A stretch of 24,611 nucleotides of DNA from JBBKWH01 sp037968855 (GTDB lineage Bacteria > Pseudomonadota > Gammaproteobacteria > Pseudomonadales > Moraxellaceae), in assembly GCA_037968855.1 (NCBI GenBank), contig JBBKWH010000074.1, forward strand, positions 1 through 24,611. Reading direction: 5' to 3'. Below the pieces are notes generated by a model. It made no database searches. It was not told the DNA's origin and saw only the letters and a program-made list of their open reading frames with translations. Every line of letters starts with the position of its first letter. Positions within the stretch are counted from its first letter, which is position 1. Shown here one piece after another: positions 1-7,720 of this stretch. Both the position numbers and the translations under genes were made by a program.

Positions 1-48
1 GTGCTAGGGTGTACAGATGATCCATTGATTGCAAGTGAGGACATCAAC

Positions 49-516
49 ATGAATGCCGACGTTGACCGCAGTGTGCTACTGCCCACTGCTCAAGCCATGA
101 CCTTAGCCACACAAAGCCAGCGTGAGTTGGCCGCCTATTTATCCGCAACAGTCGATGTGCAAAAAATTCAGATTGTGGATGAACATCAACAATCGCATGT
201 CGTAGAGCTACCGACGGCTGTTTTACGCATGTTGATGAATATTCTGGCTGAGTTGTCCGCAGGAAATGCAGTCAAGCTGGTGCCTATTCATGCAGAGCTG
301 ACCACCCAAGCAGCGGCTGATCTGTTAAATGTCTCCCGTCCGCATCTGGTGAAATTGCTTGAACAAGGACACATGCCATTCCATAAAGTCGGCAAGCATC
401 GTCGCGTACGTTATGCCGACGTGTTGGCGTACCAGCAGAAACAACATGCCATCAGTGAGCAAGCTATGCGTGATTTGATCAGTCAAGCGCAGGCACTTGG
501 GATGGGCTACGAATGA
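49..516 (+). CDS. Excisionase-type helix-turn-helix antitoxin (partner of PIN toxin)
   Basis: Predicted DNA-binding antitoxin of 155 residues. The C-terminal half carries a MerR/excisionase-like helix-turn-helix around residues 85-130, with LTTQAAADLLNVSRPHLVKL followed by a basic wing containing KVGKHRRVRY. This is the arrangement found in excisionase-family regulators paired with PIN-domain toxins. The N-terminal half is helical and would be expected to bind the toxin. I chose the ATG at 49 because GTGAGG at 35-40 is a good ribosome-binding site 8 nt upstream; the frame is open to base 1 with a possible GTG there. The stop overlaps the start of the next gene (ATGA at 513-516), so the two are translationally coupled. 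Expected role: neutralise the toxin and autorepress the operon. The family call is solid; the toxin pairing is inferred from position. Confidence 0.8.
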   Translation: MNADVDRSVLLPTAQAMTLATQSQRELAAYLSATVDVQKIQIVDEHQQSHVVELPTAVLRMLMNILAELSAGNAVKLVPIHAELTTQAAADLLNVSRPHLVKLLEQGHMPFHKVGKHRRVRYADVLAYQQKQHAISEQAMRDLISQAQALGMGYE

Positions 517-1081
517 CGTCATCCAAAGCCACTGTTGTTTATGATGCATGTGTCTTGTATCCAGCACCTTTACGCGATCTATTGTTGTGGCTTGGACTAT
601 CGGGATTATTTAAAGCCCGTTGGAAAGCTCGCATTCATGAAGAGTGGCAACGCAATTTATCCGACCTGACTTAACGCGTGAAACCCTTCAGCGTACACAA
701 CATTTGATGGATCAAGCCATTCCAGATGCGTTGGTAAGTCATTACGAAGATCTCATTCCAACGTTACATTTGCCAGATGAAGATGATCGACATGTGTTGG
801 CTGCTGCAATTAAAGGAGGAGCCAATACGATTGTCACATTTAACCTCAAGGACTTTCCCGTTGATGCTCTTCGACATCTTGATATTGAAGCACAGCATCC
901 TGACGACTTCATTGATGATTTGATGGATTTAGATCTGGCGACTGTCCTACAGGTTGTCAGACAGCAAAGATCCCAACTCAAGCGTCCACCAATGACAGTT
1001 CAAGTCTATCTAGACATGCTCCTGCGGCAAGGACTGGTCCAAACCGTCAACACGTTAAAGCACTATCAAAACTTGATTTAG
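513..1081 (+). pseudogene. PIN-domain toxin (putative ribonuclease), frameshifted
   Basis: Reads as a PIN-domain toxin of about 190 residues split between two frames. The first part (513-674) starts MTSSKATVVYDACVLYP, with the first acidic PIN residue in VVYDA and an acidic EEW further on, then hits TAA at 672. The second part lies in another frame from about 660 to the stop at 1081. It holds the later PIN signatures DEDDRHVLAAAI and TFNLKDF, with the remaining acidic residues. The join falls near 655-662 (between EEWQRNL and RPDLTRE) and needs a net one-base insertion or two-base deletion. PIN toxins of type II modules are Mg-dependent RNases. All conserved blocks survive, so the break is recent, a sequencing error, or possibly recoded. 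The gene overlaps the antitoxin by ATGA and is followed by a Tn3-type TIR. Confidence 0.75.
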
Positions 1082-1157
1082 TGACCACCCAAAACCGACC
1101 GATTTTGGATGGGCGGAGAAGTGCAGAGCGAATTGCCGTTAGGTTCGACAGCAAAGG

Positions 1158-1195
1158 CTTAACGTGCTTTAAATTCCGCTTCCTGAGACGACCCC
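1158..1195 (-). repeat. Tn3/Tn21-type 38-bp terminal inverted repeat, right-end orientation
   Basis: Read on the minus strand it begins GGGGTCGTCTCAGGAAGCGG and ends AAAGCACGTTAAG. From memory of the Tn21 terminal repeat, about 33 of 38 positions agree. The GGGG tip is at 1195, so the transposon it belonged to lay to the left. That places the antitoxin/PIN module inside the element near its end, a common place for passenger toxin-antitoxin genes in Tn3-family transposons. The left end is outside the window, so the 5-bp target duplication cannot be tested (flanking bases 1196-1200 are ttctc). Confidence 0.85.
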
Positions 1196-1429
1196 TTCTC
1201 AGGCGATGCCACACAGCCGAATGCACGAGGGTGTTGTTCCTTACGCTCAGCCGATTGACCTCAAGCCATTGCAACAGCAACTGGGTAAAATCGTCGTGCC
1301 GCTGGTCTAATGGATGATTAGGGCTGATCAATCAGTTTGAGCGGGCCAACCAAAATCTCCTTAACGGAGTGTCTCATTTTGCTTGACCATTACAGTTTGT
1401 CGATGACCATCAATAGATGTCGACGCTAA

Positions 1430-1469
1430 TGTAAAAGCCCCCTAGCGCCAGTTTAAAACTGACCCCTAC
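1430..1469. repeat. Possible IS21-family end remnant
   Basis: Contains CTAGCGCCAGTTTAAAACTG followed by ACCCCTAC. This resembles the terminal sequence of several IS21-family elements, where GCGCCA-TTTAAA-CTGACCC blocks are typical. No IstA or IstB frame is nearby, so at most this is an isolated end. The call rests on recall of a motif and is weak. Confidence 0.25.
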
Positions 1470-1561
1470 CGCTGTTGTCAAACTAGCGAATTTTGAAACG
1501 CTGTTATCCTGACTCAGTTCATTAGACCACTACAGCAATTGCACGCCATCTTGGCATATCC

Positions 1562-1599
1562 GAAGTCAACTCACGACACGGCATTTAAAGCGTGCTAAG
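1562..1599 (+). repeat. Decayed Tn3-type terminal inverted repeat, left-end orientation
   Basis: Thirty of 38 positions match the intact TIR at 23718-23755 when aligned without gaps (CTCACGACACGGCATTTAAA in the centre, GTGCTAAG at the inner end). Two of the four outermost G residues have changed to A, so it is probably inactive. Its orientation would put the element to the right, over the winged-helix/nucleotidyltransferase pair. Confidence 0.6.
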
Positions 1600-1740
1600 G
1601 CTTCAAATTCATCGTGATCTTAATAACCCCTTCTAGGCTTACCCCACAACGATGAGAAACAAGCATGCCTTTGCCAATCAATACATGCATTGGTGTGTTA
1701 CTGTGTGTCCCGAGTCCTAGGACAATGGACAGGTGTTGTG

Positions 1741-2295
1741 ATGTTAAAGAGTCAAGCTGTTGGGTTGTTGCTCAAGTTGGTCTGTATCGAAAATGCCGAG
1801 CGTAAGCGTGAGCATGTAGATGTTCAGCAATACAGTGTTCGGCGTTTGGCGGAGCAGACAGGGATTAGTAAAAGTCAGGTAAGTCTATTGCTCAATCATT
1901 TGCTGGAGATTGGTTTAGTCAGACTAGATCGTCAGTGGCATGTGCCACGTGTCAATCGGTCGGCCTTGCTGGATATTCTGCGTTCGTCAGTGCGCTATTT
2001 GTTTCCCGTTCGATTGGGTGAGGTGACACGTGGTATTCCAACGGGGTTTGCTGCACCAGTTCTACAGCAGCAGTTGATGAGTGCTGGTGAGTTGATTCCG
2101 GTTTGGCCGGATGCGCGAGGGTCCGCCAAGGGTCAGGCGGTGATACCGTTGTTTGGTAGTGTAGCGGTGGCGATCAAGCACGATGCTGCACTGTACGATC
2201 TATTGGCCTTGGTCGATTGTATTCGCTTAGGACAGGCGCGTGAGCGGCAGGTCGCTGTTGCGCAGTTGGAACAACTGCTTGGGAGATCGGCATGA
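1741..2295 (+). CDS. Winged-helix regulator, putative antitoxin of a nucleotidyltransferase pair
   Basis: A 184-residue protein with a winged helix-turn-helix at about residues 30-75 (VRRLAEQTGISKSQVSLLLN, then a wing with LVRLDRQWHVPR). A second conserved-looking block follows: RYLFPVRLGEVTRGIPTGFA, PVWPDARG, and a C-terminal helix containing ALYDLLALVDCIRLGQARER. I recognise this as a conserved regulator-like family found next to nucleotidyltransferase genes, but know no experimentally assigned function. The start is the ATG at 1741, where the hydrophobic MLKSQAVGLLLKL sequence begins; the frame stays open upstream to 1690 and the ribosome-binding site is weak either way. The stop overlaps the next start as ATGA (2292-2295), typical of toxin-antitoxin pairs. 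The antitoxin role is inferred. Confidence 0.65.
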   Translation: MLKSQAVGLLLKLVCIENAERKREHVDVQQYSVRRLAEQTGISKSQVSLLLNHLLEIGLVRLDRQWHVPRVNRSALLDILRSSVRYLFPVRLGEVTRGIPTGFAAPVLQQQLMSAGELIPVWPDARGSAKGQAVIPLFGSVAVAIKHDAALYDLLALVDCIRLGQARERQVAVAQLEQLLGRSA

Positions 2296-3003
2296 GCATG
2301 AATCTACAGCGTCATCGAGAGATGCTACAACTGGTGGCGGAGGCCTTGGGCGCAGTTTTGCGCACACCGATGGCATTTGTTGGTGGTTGCACCACTGGCT
2401 TGCTACTCACAGATGCGTTCAGTCAAGATCAGGTTCGACACACTGACGACGTTGATTTAATTGTGCATGTGCTAGGGTATGCAGACATACGATATGTTGC
2501 AGCAACGGCTCAGACAGCGAGGATTCCGCGACAGTTTAGAGCAACAAGATCCGATTTGTACGATGCGCCTTGGCGTACTGCGGGTGGATTTTATGCCAGA
2601 TGATGCCAGCATATTAGGCTTTGGCAATCAGTGGTATGCCGAAGCACTGCAAGCCGCAACGCCTTATGCGCTGACTAAAACGCTGAGTATTCGCTTGATC
2701 CATCCAGTGTACTTTGTCGCCACTAAGCTTGAAGCCTACCAAGGGCGTGGTCAAAACGATCCAATTGGCAGCCAAGACATCGAGGACTTGTTAAATTTGG
2801 TCGAAGGTCGTGCAGAATTGCTTGCAGAAATTCAAGCTGCCTCGGATCGGCTGAAAACATACATCGGGCAACAATTTTCGGCATTACTGATTCATGATGG
2901 TTTTGCAGACGCCATACAAGACTGTACGCGGGGCGACCAAGCACGAGTCGATCTGCTTTTTGAGCACCTTGAGCAAATTGTGAGGGTTTGCACATTGGAT
3001 TAA
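2292..3003 (+). pseudogene. Nucleotidyltransferase-fold protein (AbiEii/MenT-like toxin candidate), frameshifted
   Basis: Two overlapping frames form one protein of about 236 residues. The first frame (2292 to about 2477) has the nucleotidyltransferase signature: FVGGCTTGLLL near residue 30, then TDDVDLI near 51-57 with a DxD metal pair. The second frame (about 2479-3003) continues with QTYDMLQQRLRQRGF, DPICTMRLGVLRVDFMPDD (likely third Asp), YFVATKLEAYQGRG, and a helical end. Removing one G from the GGG run at 2475-2477 restores a single frame, so a one-base insertion is the simplest explanation. This layout resembles AbiEii/MenT-type toxins, which transfer nucleotides to tRNA or other targets; the substrate here is unknown. 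The conserved residues remain, so the break is recent or a base-calling error. Confidence 0.7.
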
Positions 3004-3024
3004 TCCGCTCAATTAGGCTGTGTA

Positions 3025-3093
3025 TGATGCTCCCCGAAAACTAGACCAGTACACGATAGACAGTGTAGTGGTCAAGCAGTATAAGCTCTTGAG
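3025..3093. repeat. Possible IS3-family end remnant
   Basis: The stretch starting TGATGCTCCCCGAAAACTAG, followed by ACCAG, resembles the outer ends of some IS3-family elements. No transposase frame accompanies it in the 150 bases between the converging genes. Weak, recall-based call. Confidence 0.25.
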
Positions 3094-3152
3094 ACAACGA
3101 CTAACCCAACCACCCGATGCCACCCCACGGCAGCATCAGGCGTACGGCTTGT

Positions 3153-5519
3153 TTAGTCTAAATGGCTGGGGCTTGAGCTTGAGCTAGTTGCCGCCATCAC
3201 ACACTGCCGACAGTAACCCGCACCACGGGCTTTGTTAAAGTAACTGTCGGCGGTCTTGATTACCGCTGCATGGCTTGGGTCACCACAGTGAAACCGTAAC
3301 TTGGTTTTGCTGGTGGTGATCAACATCTCAGGATCGATATTGCCATCTGCATCAGTGACCATGGGACGGGGCATCACCTGACCACTGATCTGGCTGAAAT
3401 GATCAGCAATCACCTGCATCCGACCTTGAATGTGGGCCAATGTGCGGTAGCGGGTGTAGGGCAGCTTGACCGGTGGTTGAGCCTGATCCGTTTGTGCTGA
3501 TCCGTCTGCTGCGGTGATTGCGTCCACTGCTTTGATCGCCTTTGCTGTGTTCACCTGTTGATGTTTAGCCCAGTCCTCTTGCAACTGCTGTTTGGCATTA
3601 CAGCAATAACACAGCGGGCTAGGGTCTGTATGACGTGCAAAGCGTTTGGCCAACTCACGACCACTCACGCTAAAGGCCGGATGCGGCTGACCATCAGCAA
3701 ACGACTGACCACAGCGATACTGCTCTTGTTGTGTGCCTGCACTGTCAAAGTCACTGACATACACTGCTTGTGGATGGATCTGCTGGAGCAACTGTAAGCG
3801 ATGGGCAATACTGACTCCCCGCATCACCGGCTGGTCTTGATCGTACAAGCAAGTCATACACCACGTTGTGCCTTCCGCTAACTGCTGCAAGGTTTGGTTG
3901 TGTGTCATTTGGCGTAAACTGCGTAGGGTAAAGCGATTGGTATGACCGTGTGTGCACTGGACGGTGGCCTCAAGCGTCAAACGCTCAGTGATCGGACACC
4001 AGATGGTTTGATAGGCAATATCATTCGAATCCACCGAATCCATCGCAAACCCCGCTTGCCGCACCCCCGCCAGCAACGCCACTTGGCTTTGCTGTAACAT
4101 CCACGCCGCCTCAACTGACACCGTCAGATCAGCCGTGCTGTAATGCGCTGCTAAGCACTGGCCACACACCGCCTGACCGTCTACCTGACTGTTTACTTCA
4201 CTGCCTAGCTGACTGCCGACCTGATGATTTGCCTGAGTGTTGAACCGCTGTACACAATCCTCATAGCAATTAAACGGCGTCACATGGCCTTTGGCACAGG
4301 TCAACAGCAACTTTCCTTGCGGATCATGACTGATCTGCGCCAACTGCTCAGCCGATAGATGATCTGCCAAATACTGCAGGCTTGGTGCACGCCGGCTGAT
4401 GCCAATCGCACTGTGCTTACAACACGGACAGTTGCCTTTGGTGGGTGTATCAGCAAAGCCTTTTGCCTCAATCGCATTGACCGCCCCACACGACCCACAG
4501 GCATACTCAAACACCCGACCGGCCCATAGTTGATCCAGTGGCGGCTTCATTAAGGTATGACCGGTTTGCGCCAAGCGCTTGGCAATCTGCTGCTGCAAAG
4601 GCAAAAACGGCTGATCAATCCAACGCTCAACCAAACCCCGCACCTGTGCAATCAACTCCCCCGTTGATAACTGACACTCCGGCTCAATACCCAATGCCTG
4701 CAACTGCAATAACACCACATCCAAATATTTCTGAATGTTTAAAGACGCAATCTGCCGCTGATCAATCACCATCAACTGCACGCCTTGATCCATACAGGCC
4801 TGCGCTTTTAAACCATCCAACCGCTGACGGAGCGCCAACTGCTCTGGTGAATCATTGCGGATACCAATCACCTCATAGTGTTGCTGACCATGATGCTCTA
4901 AGGCCAACTGCAAATCATCGGAGTACAGATCCAGTCTTAAGCGACCGACGTTACCCTGAGGACGACTTATAGGACTGACAGCAGGCTGAGTCGCATCCAC
5001 AGCAGAGCGTTGATCAACATCAGCATCCACATGATCAGCATTCACATGATCAACATCAGTATCAACAGCCGCCTGATCAACCGCCACCCGCAACCAATCG
5101 GCGTGATACTCGCGCTCAAAGTGCGATGAGGGAAACAAACTCATTAAAATCGCCACACAGATCGACTCACCCTTGGGCACCTGCCGTTGCGCCCAGCGAT
5201 CCTGATAGGCCTTCACCACCGACTGGCGATGCACCTTACCGCGATGACAAACAAATTCCACCTGATACTGCTGATCTGGCGCTTGACTGGCATCTCGCCA
5301 TAACGACTGAATCACCGCCCCCCGTTGCCATGCATCCACATACAGGCCTAAGCGTGCAGCATGGCAAGTGGTAAAGATCGTTGAATGAGCAATCGTGGTC
5401 GACGCTGTAGAACCATAAGGCTGATACTGATTAGCCTTGCGTTGACTTGAGATCAGCTTGGCTTGAGCCGATAGCGGCTTTGCTTGGGCCAACGGCAACT
5501 TTGCTTGAGGATTGTTCAT
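3153..5519 (-). CDS. Putative Vsr/EDxHD-like endonuclease with about five zinc-ribbon modules
   Basis: A 788-residue protein. The start is ATG at 5519, which overlaps the stop of the upstream gene (TAATG). The N-terminus has QAK-rich repeats. Residues about 138-265 look like a Vsr/EDxHD-type PD-(D/E)XK fold: EREYHADWL, then LRLDLY (Asp near 197), LALEHHGQQHYE (Glu near 208, His/Gln after it), a DGLKAQ block (near 235) and GVQLMVID. A Val/Asp-rich low-complexity insert (about 147-190) splits the core. The remaining two thirds holds cysteine pairs typical of zinc ribbons or treble clefs: CGSC...CPCC, CAKGH...CGQC, CTHGH...WCMTC, CGQ...CYCC, and FHCGDPSH...CRQC. Such fusions suggest a nucleic-acid-cutting enzyme. 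Its biological role (defence, homing or replication-linked) is unknown. Cytoplasmic; no signal peptide. Confidence 0.6.
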   Translation of the reverse strand: MNNPQAKLPLAQAKPLSAQAKLISSQRKANQYQPYGSTASTTIAHSTIFTTCHAARLGLYVDAWQRGAVIQSLWRDASQAPDQQYQVEFVCHRGKVHRQSVVKAYQDRWAQRQVPKGESICVAILMSLFPSSHFEREYHADWLRVAVDQAAVDTDVDHVNADHVDADVDQRSAVDATQPAVSPISRPQGNVGRLRLDLYSDDLQLALEHHGQQHYEVIGIRNDSPEQLALRQRLDGLKAQACMDQGVQLMVIDQRQIASLNIQKYLDVVLLQLQALGIEPECQLSTGELIAQVRGLVERWIDQPFLPLQQQIAKRLAQTGHTLMKPPLDQLWAGRVFEYACGSCGAVNAIEAKGFADTPTKGNCPCCKHSAIGISRRAPSLQYLADHLSAEQLAQISHDPQGKLLLTCAKGHVTPFNCYEDCVQRFNTQANHQVGSQLGSEVNSQVDGQAVCGQCLAAHYSTADLTVSVEAAWMLQQSQVALLAGVRQAGFAMDSVDSNDIAYQTIWCPITERLTLEATVQCTHGHTNRFTLRSLRQMTHNQTLQQLAEGTTWCMTCLYDQDQPVMRGVSIAHRLQLLQQIHPQAVYVSDFDSAGTQQEQYRCGQSFADGQPHPAFSVSGRELAKRFARHTDPSPLCYCCNAKQQLQEDWAKHQQVNTAKAIKAVDAITAADGSAQTDQAQPPVKLPYTRYRTLAHIQGRMQVIADHFSQISGQVMPRPMVTDADGNIDPEMLITTSKTKLRFHCGDPSHAAVIKTADSYFNKARGAGYCRQCVMAATSSSSSPSHLD

Positions 5520-6448
5520 TAGACCCACCCTCCGCACTGACGTACCAATCCAACCGTCCCCAGACGGGCAAAGCCCAACTGCTCAGGGGTACGCCACAAC
5601 TGATCGGTCAATTGCAGCAGGGTTTGGACGATGGTTTTGATCTGTCGGCGCTGACTCCATAGGGTAAGACGTGGATCATCATGGGCAATGTCTAGTCGTA
5701 AGTGACGTAGCTGTTGCCACAATTGCCGTTGGGTGGGATCTAACTGCTGGAGTTGCTCAGGCTTGGGATCGGCAATGGTCGGGTGGGTTGCGCCGACCGT
5801 GGACATACGATCAGTACCGCCAGCATCACTAGAACTAGAACCACCAGAACCAGAACCACCAGAACCAGAACTGCCAGAACCAGAACTGCCAGAACCAGAA
5901 CTGCCAGAACCAACGCTGTGCTGTTGGCGGTTGTTCAAACATCCGGTTTTTTCTTTGGATGAGTTCTTTGAGTTCTCTTTGGTTTTCTTTGTAAGATGAT
6001 CACCGCAATCAGCAGGATTGATTTCCCGCATACTGAGGTCACTGATTCCCTCATTTTGCGGTGAGGACTCAGTCAATGTGCTGGGGTCATGTAGGCAAGC
6101 TGCGGCACTGGCCACCTCAGGCAGATGCGCCAGTTTGGCGTAGTCGATGCGGTAGTAGTTGGTCCGGATGGTTTTGTGTGGGCCTAAGCGCTCCACATGA
6201 ATCACACCCAACTGCCGTAGCTTGGCAATCGCCCGTTCGATGGTGGCCATACTCCAGCAGCAGAATTTGGCATGCCATTGCTCAAGGGTGTTGTAGACCC
6301 ACTTACGGCCTTGGTGCATCAGCCCTTTTTTAGGATTGAGTGCAAGGTAATGGATTTGCTGTAGCAACGCAGCTTCTGGAATACCAAACGCGGTAGCGAG
6401 TGATGGCAGAATGATGATCGGGCTGTCGGTAGTGAGGAGGCTGCTCAT
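5519..6448 (-). CDS. Winged-helix, replication-protein-like DNA-binding protein with Gly-Ser linker
   Basis: A 309-residue protein. Residues about 10-105 form a winged helix of the kind seen in phage and plasmid replication proteins of the RepO type: PSLATAFGIPEAALLQQIHYL, WVYNTLEQWHAKF, WSMATIERAIAKLRQLGVIH, and a wing ending TNYYRIDY. A polar Lys/Asn/Ser segment follows, then a Gly-Ser tract (about residues 180-207) encoded by a 15-bp tandem repeat. A C-terminal helical part contains PTQRQLWQQLRHLRLD and ends CGGWV. It is first in a two-gene operon; its stop overlaps the start of the nuclease/zinc-ribbon gene (TAATG at 5517-5521), so the two are probably co-translated. DNA binding is likely. 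A replication role is inferred from resemblance, and a regulator of the downstream nuclease is equally possible. Confidence 0.6.
   Translation of the reverse strand: MSSLLTTDSPIIILPSLATAFGIPEAALLQQIHYLALNPKKGLMHQGRKWVYNTLEQWHAKFCCWSMATIERAIAKLRQLGVIHVERLGPHKTIRTNYYRIDYAKLAHLPEVASAAACLHDPSTLTESSPQNEGISDLSMREINPADCGDHLTKKTKENSKNSSKEKTGCLNNRQQHSVGSGSSGSGSSGSGSSGSGGSGSGGSSSSDAGGTDRMSTVGATHPTIADPKPEQLQQLDPTQRQLWQQLRHLRLDIAHDDPRLTLWSQRRQIKTIVQTLLQLTDQLWRTPEQLGFARLGTVGLVRQCGGWV
5831..5905. repeat. 15-bp tandem repeat (five units) encoding a Gly-Ser linker
   Basis: Five consecutive 15-base units, the last three identical (agaaccagaactgcc on the plus strand). The first two differ at one to three positions, and a partial sixth unit follows to 5911. 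On the coding (minus) strand each unit gives five Gly/Ser residues. The unit is a multiple of three, so copy-number change would lengthen or shorten the linker without breaking the frame. Confidence 0.9.
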
Positions 6449-6741
6449 ACTGCACCGCCTTGGCGATGTGCTGAGACATCACGATGTGGCGTATGAGTCG
6501 CAAACACATGCGTAGAAAAACAGTGCAGGTGCGGAGTGGGACGTTGTAGGCGCAGGTGTACGCAAACAACAAAGCGGGCTTTGTGGTTCATCATGGCTAT
6601 CCTTGATCAGGCTGTTATGCCTGCCATCCACTTGTCACGGTGGGTGGCAGACCAGACGAGGGTGACAATACCGCGATCAAGGAAGCGGCCAGCCCGAAGG
6701 CTGCCCCGTCTGGCCGACCATAGGGTAGCCAAACGCTACGC

Positions 6742-6769
6742 ACAAAAAAAGTCGCTTTAAGCGCGACTT
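6742..6769 (-). terminator. Intrinsic terminator for leftward transcription
   Basis: On the minus strand the arm AAGTCGC pairs with GCGACTT across a 7-base loop and runs straight into a stretch of seven T residues (plus-strand A run 6744-6750). No minus-strand coding gene lies immediately to its right, so it may end a small RNA or antisense transcript, or simply insulate the region. Confidence 0.5.
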
Positions 6770-7022
6770 GTGCGCCTTGATCAATTTTCAGGTTGTCACA
6801 CCCGACACCAGATTTTGCTGGTGCAAAACGACAATGCCATGGGTTGATGAACTAAGTCAAGGGGGATTTGATGAAGTAGGGCAGCATTCGGCCAAGGTGA
6901 TTTTTTGGCTTTAACATCACTCAAAATAGTATTAACCCAAAAAATACCACTTAGCATCATCTGTCTAGAATCAGAAAAAAACGATTCAATTTATATTATT
7001 GATTTAAATAAATAGCCGTTTT

Positions 7023-7049
7023 TTGATCAAGCTATCGACAGGCTATAAA
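7023..7049 (+). promoter_or_regulatory. Candidate promoter for the copper operon
   Basis: TTGATC (7023-7028) and TATAAA (7044-7049) are separated by 15 bases in an AT-rich stretch about 60 bases upstream of the first gene. The spacing is shorter than the preferred 17, so this is one plausible choice. No metal-responsive operator was recognised. Confidence 0.35.
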
Positions 7050-7111
7050 TTACACTTTTATGATTATAAAAAAATCGCTAGAATAAGCCGCTTTATTTTT
7101 GGGATGGTCTG

Positions 7112-7624
7112 TTGACTTCATTTTGGCAAAAGACACGGTTTGGCCTACTGCTGCTCGCATGGTTGATGCAGTTGATGGTCTTTCTGACGCCCCTTTTGTC
7201 CAATGATCTGTCACCCGGTCATGGTGTGTGTATTGAGTTAGCCGCTGTGGTTGCACAGCCAGCCGCACCTGTACAGACGTCGCATCATCAGCATATGCGT
7301 TTGTCTAGCGTGCATGCTGACCAAAAAATGCTGCTATATCAATCCTCAGACGAGGATAATGCTCATCATCTGATGACCGCTGCGCAATCTTCACATCTTA
7401 CCGATCATGCATCAGATCATTCTGGATCTGCTCATGCGCAGTGTGGCTTTTGCTTGTTGCTGGGTCATTCGGTCTTGCCACCGCTCTTAACCGTCAGCCT
7501 TTCTGATCAGCGCTTTGTCTTTGTGCAATACAGGGACGATGGGCTGATGGATCAGGTGATGCATGTCTTTCTTCAGCGTTATTTAAAACCGCAAAGCCAA
7601 GCCCCGCCCGTATTTTTTGCTTGA
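7112..7624 (+). CDS. DUF2946-like copper-associated protein
   Basis: A 170-residue protein with an N-terminal hydrophobic segment (FGLLLLAWLMQLMVFLTPLL) that should act as a membrane anchor or signal. A His-rich middle (HHQHM, HH, HASDHSGSAHAQ) precedes a CGFC motif in QCGFCLLLGHSVLPPL. Short His-rich proteins with a membrane segment and a CxFC-type motif match DUF2946, often found beside copper uptake or resistance genes. Its biochemical role is not established; metal binding at the membrane or in the periplasm is the reasonable reading. The start appears to be TTG at 7112, the only initiator that keeps the whole hydrophobic segment in frame, with GGGA 8 bases upstream. It leads an operon with the MbnP-like and MbnH-like genes (96-base gap), which supports a copper link. 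Confidence 0.65.
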   Translation: MTSFWQKTRFGLLLLAWLMQLMVFLTPLLSNDLSPGHGVCIELAAVVAQPAAPVQTSHHQHMRLSSVHADQKMLLYQSSDEDNAHHLMTAAQSSHLTDHASDHSGSAHAQCGFCLLLGHSVLPPLLTVSLSDQRFVFVQYRDDGLMDQVMHVFLQRYLKPQSQAPPVFFA

Positions 7625-7720
7625 TTTAATCGCTATTGAATAGGGTTTTATTTTTTCGTTCATTTTAAAGATGGATGCGATTTTTGACGTCTATTTAAAA
7701 TGAAACATGATTGGGGTTTG

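Larger units (their letters stand above)
1082..1740. other. Gene-free stretch with transposon end remnants
   Basis: About 660 bases between the PIN gene and the next start. No open frame here has recognisable family features. It holds one well-kept Tn3/Tn21-type TIR (1158-1195), a decayed TIR (1562-1599) and a possible IS21-type end near 1430-1469, each listed separately. The remainder looks like scar DNA left by successive insertions. Confidence 0.6.
6449..7111. other. Intergenic region with hairpins, no convincing gene
   Basis: About 660 bases between divergent genes. The left part (6600-6770) is GC-richer and full of inverted repeats: CTGCCATCCAC/GTGGGTGGCAG near 6622-6650, and CGGCCAG/CTGGCCG enclosing an inner AGCC-GAA-GGCT near 6690-6720. 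A terminator-like hairpin at 6749-6769 and CACCAG-ATTTTG-CTGGTG at 6806-6823 follow. The right part (6900-7100) is AT-rich and suits a promoter for the copper operon. A 55-codon frame (6593-6760, plus) has no recognisable features. No iterons were found. Confidence 0.5.

Noticed and set aside
1047..1331. Minus-strand frame of 94 codons and plus-strand frame 1081-1317
   Set aside because: Both run through the 38-bp TIR at 1158-1195, so they are chance frames over transposon end DNA.
1..2490. Shared string gtgctagggt at base 1 and near 2469
   Set aside because: Only about 11 bases match before the two diverge; probably coincidence.
6593..6760. 55-codon plus-strand frame rich in Arg
   Set aside because: It spans the hairpins and has the composition of a GC-rich non-coding stretch; no family resemblance.
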